From contig NZ_JBHMFT010000012.1 of assembly GCF_051433195.1 (NCBI RefSeq), forward strand, positions 1 to 64,000: 64,000 nt of DNA, given 5' to 3'. This DNA comes from Falsiroseomonas sp051433195. Its GTDB lineage: Bacteria > Pseudomonadota > Alphaproteobacteria > Acetobacterales > Acetobacteraceae. The translations under genes and the position numbers were made by a program. Shown one piece after another: positions 61,721 through 64,000 of this stretch; within the stretch, counting starts at the first letter, position 1; the number at the start of each line of letters is the position of its first letter. Below the pieces are notes generated by a model. That model saw only the letters and a program-made list of their open reading frames with translations, did no database searches and was not told the DNA's origin.

Positions 61721-63052
61721 TCAGCTTCCCATCATCGTGTTCGGCAGGAAGGTCACGAGGCCCGGGAACAGCGTAACCAGCGCCACCGCCGCGACCAGCA
61801 GGAAGAAGAACGGCATGGTGTTGCGCGCCACCGTCATCATCGGCCGTCCCGTCAGCCCCTGCAGCACGAACAGGTTGAAGCCGACCGGCGGCGTGATCTG
61901 CGCCATCTCCACCACCAGCACCACGAAGATGCCGAACCAGATCAGGTCGAAGCCGGTCTGCGCGATGATCGGCAGCACCACGCTCGCGGTCAGCACGATC
62001 ATGCTGATGCCGTCGATGAAGCAGCCCAGCACCAGGTAGATCAGCGTCAGCACGGCGATGATCATGAACGGGCTGAAGCCCTGGCTGCCGACCCAGGTGG
62101 CCATGGCCGCCGGGATGCCGGAATAGGCCATGGCCTTGGTCAGGAAGGCGGCGCCGGCCAGGATCAGGTTGATCATGCAGGACAGGCGCACGGCACCCAT
62201 CAGGCTCGCGGTGAAGGATTTGCGGGTCAACGTGCCGCCGAAGGCGGACAGGGCCAGCGCGCCGGCGACGCCGAAGGCCGCGGCCTCCGTCGCCGTGGCC
62301 CAGCCGAAATAGATGCTGCCCATCACGAAGCCGATCAGCACCAGCACCGGGATCAACTGGCCGCTGACCCGCAGCTTTTCGCGGAACGGCATCGGCGGAT
62401 CGGCCGGCGGCACCAGCTTCGGGTTCAGCAGCGACCAGATGGCGATATAGCCGCTGAACAGCAGCATCAGCAGCAGCCCGGGCACCAGCCCCGCGATGAA
62501 CAGGCGGACGATCGAGACCTCCGCCGCCACGCCATAGACGATCATCACGATCGAGGGCGGGATCAGCAGGCCGAGCGTGCCCGCCCCGGCCAGCGAGCCG
62601 ATCGCCATCGGCACGTGGTAGCCGCGCTTGGTCAGCGCAGGCAGCGACATCTTGCCGATGGTGGCGGAGGTGGCGGCGGAGGAGCCGGAGACGGCGGCGA
62701 AGATGCCGCAGCCGATCACGTTCACATGCATCAACCGCCCCGGCAGCCACTGCACCCAGGGTGCGAGGCCGCGGAACATGTCGTCCGACAGGCGGGTGCG
62801 GAACAGGATCTCCCCCATCCAGATGAACAGCGGCAGCGCCGCCAGCGTCCAGCTTGCGAGCGAGCCCCAGACCGCGCTGCCCAGCACCTTGTCCGCCGGG
62901 AAGCTCGCCATGCCGGACATCAGCAGCGGCATCGCCACCACGCCGACCAGCCCCGTCATCAGCAGGCCAAGGCCGATCCAGACGCCGAGGCCGAGGATGA
63001 GGAACAGCACGCCGAGCAGCAGCAGCCCGGCCTCCGTCTGCGCGAGGTCCAT
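61721..63052 (-). CDS. TRAP transporter large permease DctM
   Basis: A 443-residue membrane protein with about 12-13 helices that forms the transport pathway of a sodium-coupled TRAP carboxylate importer. Typical segments are GLGVWIGLGLLMTGLVGVV, AAVSGSSAATSATIGKMSLPALTKRGY, GTLGLLIPPSIVMIVYG, EMAQITPPVGFNLFVLQG. Follows the small subunit gene by 2 bases. Substrate unknown. Confidence 0.94.
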   Translation of the reverse strand: MDLAQTEAGLLLLGVLFLILGLGVWIGLGLLMTGLVGVVAMPLLMSGMASFPADKVLGSAVWGSLASWTLAALPLFIWMGEILFRTRLSDDMFRGLAPWVQWLPGRLMHVNVIGCGIFAAVSGSSAATSATIGKMSLPALTKRGYHVPMAIGSLAGAGTLGLLIPPSIVMIVYGVAAEVSIVRLFIAGLVPGLLLMLLFSGYIAIWSLLNPKLVPPADPPMPFREKLRVSGQLIPVLVLIGFVMGSIYFGWATATEAAAFGVAGALALSAFGGTLTRKSFTASLMGAVRLSCMINLILAGAAFLTKAMAYSGIPAAMATWVGSQGFSPFMIIAVLTLIYLVLGCFIDGISMIVLTASVVLPIIAQTGFDLIWFGIFVVLVVEMAQITPPVGFNLFVLQGLTGRPMMTVARNTMPFFFLLVAAVALVTLFPGLVTFLPNTMMGS

Positions 63053-63054
63053 GT

Positions 63055-63585
63055 TCAGATTTCCCCTGCGGCGCGTTCGACGGCGGAGAGTTCGGCGGCG
63101 CGGCGATAGGACGGCGTGCCGCCGGCGAGGTGGACCACCAGGTCGTCCAGCAGTGCCACCGCGAACAACACGCAGCCGACGGCGCAGGCGGCCTGCGGCA
63201 CCCAGAGCAGCCAGGGCACGGTGCCCTGGGCGACATCCTCGAACATCCAGGAATCATGCGCGAGGTCGGCGACCGACCAGCCGAGGAAGGCGGCGAGCCC
63301 GGCGCTGAGCACCAGCGCCACCGCCTCCATCACGGTGCGGGCGCGGCCCTTCAGGTGGCCGATGATGAGGTCGACGCGGATATGCGCGCCGTGGCGGAAG
63401 GCATAGGCCAGCGGCAGCAGGGCGGAACCCGCGACGGCGAAGGCCGTCAGGTCGTCCACGCCTTCCAGGTTCGCGCCGAACTGGCGGCTGACGACCTGGG
63501 CGGTGATCAGGCCGAAGATGGCGAACAGCGAAAGGGCGCCGGCGATGCCGCCGGCGAGATACAGCAGGTCCAGACCGCGCCGCAT
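63055..63585 (-). CDS. TRAP transporter small permease DctQ
   Basis: A 176-residue membrane protein with four helices. It has the DctQ-like start LLYLAGGIAGALSLFAIFGLITAQVVSRQFGANLEGVDDL and AYAFRHGAHIRVDLIIGHL. Partners the DctM protein encoded 2 bases downstream. The start at 63585 has a poor ribosome site; no better candidate is in frame. Confidence 0.9.
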   Translation of the reverse strand: MRRGLDLLYLAGGIAGALSLFAIFGLITAQVVSRQFGANLEGVDDLTAFAVAGSALLPLAYAFRHGAHIRVDLIIGHLKGRARTVMEAVALVLSAGLAAFLGWSVADLAHDSWMFEDVAQGTVPWLLWVPQAACAVGCVLFAVALLDDLVVHLAGGTPSYRRAAELSAVERAAGEI

Positions 63586-63611
63586 CAGGATCGCGCCCCG
63601 CAGGCGGGACA

Positions 63612-63634
63612 GGGAGCAGGACCGGGAGCAGGAC
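63612..63634. repeat. 12-bp tandem repeat upstream of dctQ
   Basis: GGGAGCAGGAC at 63612-63622 and again at 63624-63634, one base apart, preceded by a partial unit. Non-coding, just upstream of the small permease start. Confidence 0.6.
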
Positions 63635-63810
63635 TGGGCATGGTGGCGCGGCCTCCTTCGCAGGACGGGCTGATGAAAGCGCGGCGTGGGCCTTGGCGGA
63701 AGCGGCCCTGGGCGGGTGGATCGGCCGGCCGGCCGGCGATTGCCCAAGGCAAGGGCGGAATTCGGCCGGTGCTGCGCGGGAATGGGCCAGGAACTGGAAG
63801 GCCGCGCTGG

Positions 63811-63851
63811 CCCCCCTCACCCAACCCTCTCCCCCCGGTGGGGGGAGAGGG
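63811..63851. repeat. Dispersed GC palindrome, copy 4
   Basis: C6-TCACCCAACCCTCT-C6, GGT, G6-AGAGGG, between the dctP stop (63859) and the start of dctQ on the minus strand. Near-identical to copy 2 at 33006. Confidence 0.85.
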
Positions 63852-63858
63852 CTCAGGG

Positions 63859-64000
63859 TCAGGCCTTGTAGTCGGCGATCAGCTTGGCGCCGTCGGCTCC
63901 GGCACGGGCCACCCACTCATCCGTCATCGTCGCGCTGACGCGGCGCAGGCCGGCGAGGAATTCCTCGGTCGGCGGCACGATCTGCATGCCGCGCTGGCCC
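63859..64000 (-). CDS. TRAP transporter substrate-binding protein DctP, C-terminus only
   Basis: The last 47 codons of a gene that enters from the right edge. The peptide reads GMQIVPPTEEFLAGLRRVSA...WVARAGADGAKLIADYKA before the stop, the typical C-terminal helix pair of DctP-type binding proteins. It precedes dctQ and dctM on the same strand with a dispersed palindrome between. Confidence 0.75.
   Translation of the reverse strand, partial: GQRGMQIVPPTEEFLAGLRRVSATMTDEWVARAGADGAKLIADYKA

Overview
The window is chromosomal DNA of a very GC-rich alphaproteobacterium, most likely Acetobacteraceae (Roseomonas-like). This placement is an inference from codon bias, the recA-alaS pair, and the alphaproteobacterial flagellar set (FliX, MotE, a DUF6468 protein, sigma-54 type promoters). 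A eukaryotic-type isocitrate dehydrogenase, a DksA without zinc cysteines, TRAP/TAXI transporters and an alanine/lysine-rich H1-like protein also fit. I see no rRNA, tRNA, CRISPR array, transposase or prophage.

Layout. 1-5 kb: icd, a DUF599 membrane protein, a DUF1445 hydro-lyase and a P1-family peptidase. 4.5-11 kb (minus strand): a membrane protein translationally coupled to alaS, then alaS, a PepSY protein, recA and a soluble CckA-like hybrid kinase. 11-16 kb: flgB-flgC-fliE-fliQ-fliR-flhB leftward and a small unknown gene plus fliO-fliP rightward. 16-19 kb: an unknown membrane protein and the polyamine genes speE and speD. 19-29 kb: the motor/chemotaxis operon fliL-fliM-DUF6468-motE-cheY-cheZ-TPR protein leftward, diverging from flgF-flgG-flgA-flgH behind a clear sigma-54 promoter. 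29-32 kb: a TAXI-type TRAP transporter. 32-36 kb: a SRAP DNA-crosslink protein, dksA, fliX, and flgI-flgJ-flgN behind a second sigma-54 promoter.

36-43 kb holds one tightly packed plus-strand block. It begins with two homologous half-size permeases. Then come a RibD-type reductase, a BchC-like dehydrogenase, a PTPS/QueD-fold protein with altered active-site residues, a GT4 glycosyltransferase and a methyltransferase, followed by otnK-otnC. The middle five look like an undescribed small-molecule pathway, perhaps a modified or glycosylated pterin, and are the best candidate here for something new. 43-49 kb: GNAT, the H1-like protein with a coupled small ORF, and prpD-GNAT-prpC with a divergent LysR gene and a perfect LysR-type operator. 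49-56 kb: a haem-uptake locus hemP-hmuR-hmuS-hmuT-hmuU-hmuV with a candidate Fur box. 56-60 kb: an orphan TpsB transporter, then a mesaconyl-CoA isomerase-like (Mct) gene next to methylsuccinyl-CoA dehydrogenase (mcd). 60-64 kb: small envelope proteins and a DctP/Q/M TRAP transporter cut by the right edge.

How it fits together. About 27 genes build and run one flagellum and its chemotaxis switch. prpC/prpD, mcd, the Mct-like gene and icd suggest a C3/C5-CoA metabolism that handles propionyl-CoA and mesaconyl-CoA. A dispersed GC-rich palindrome occurs four times at gene borders, once inside the start of hmuU.
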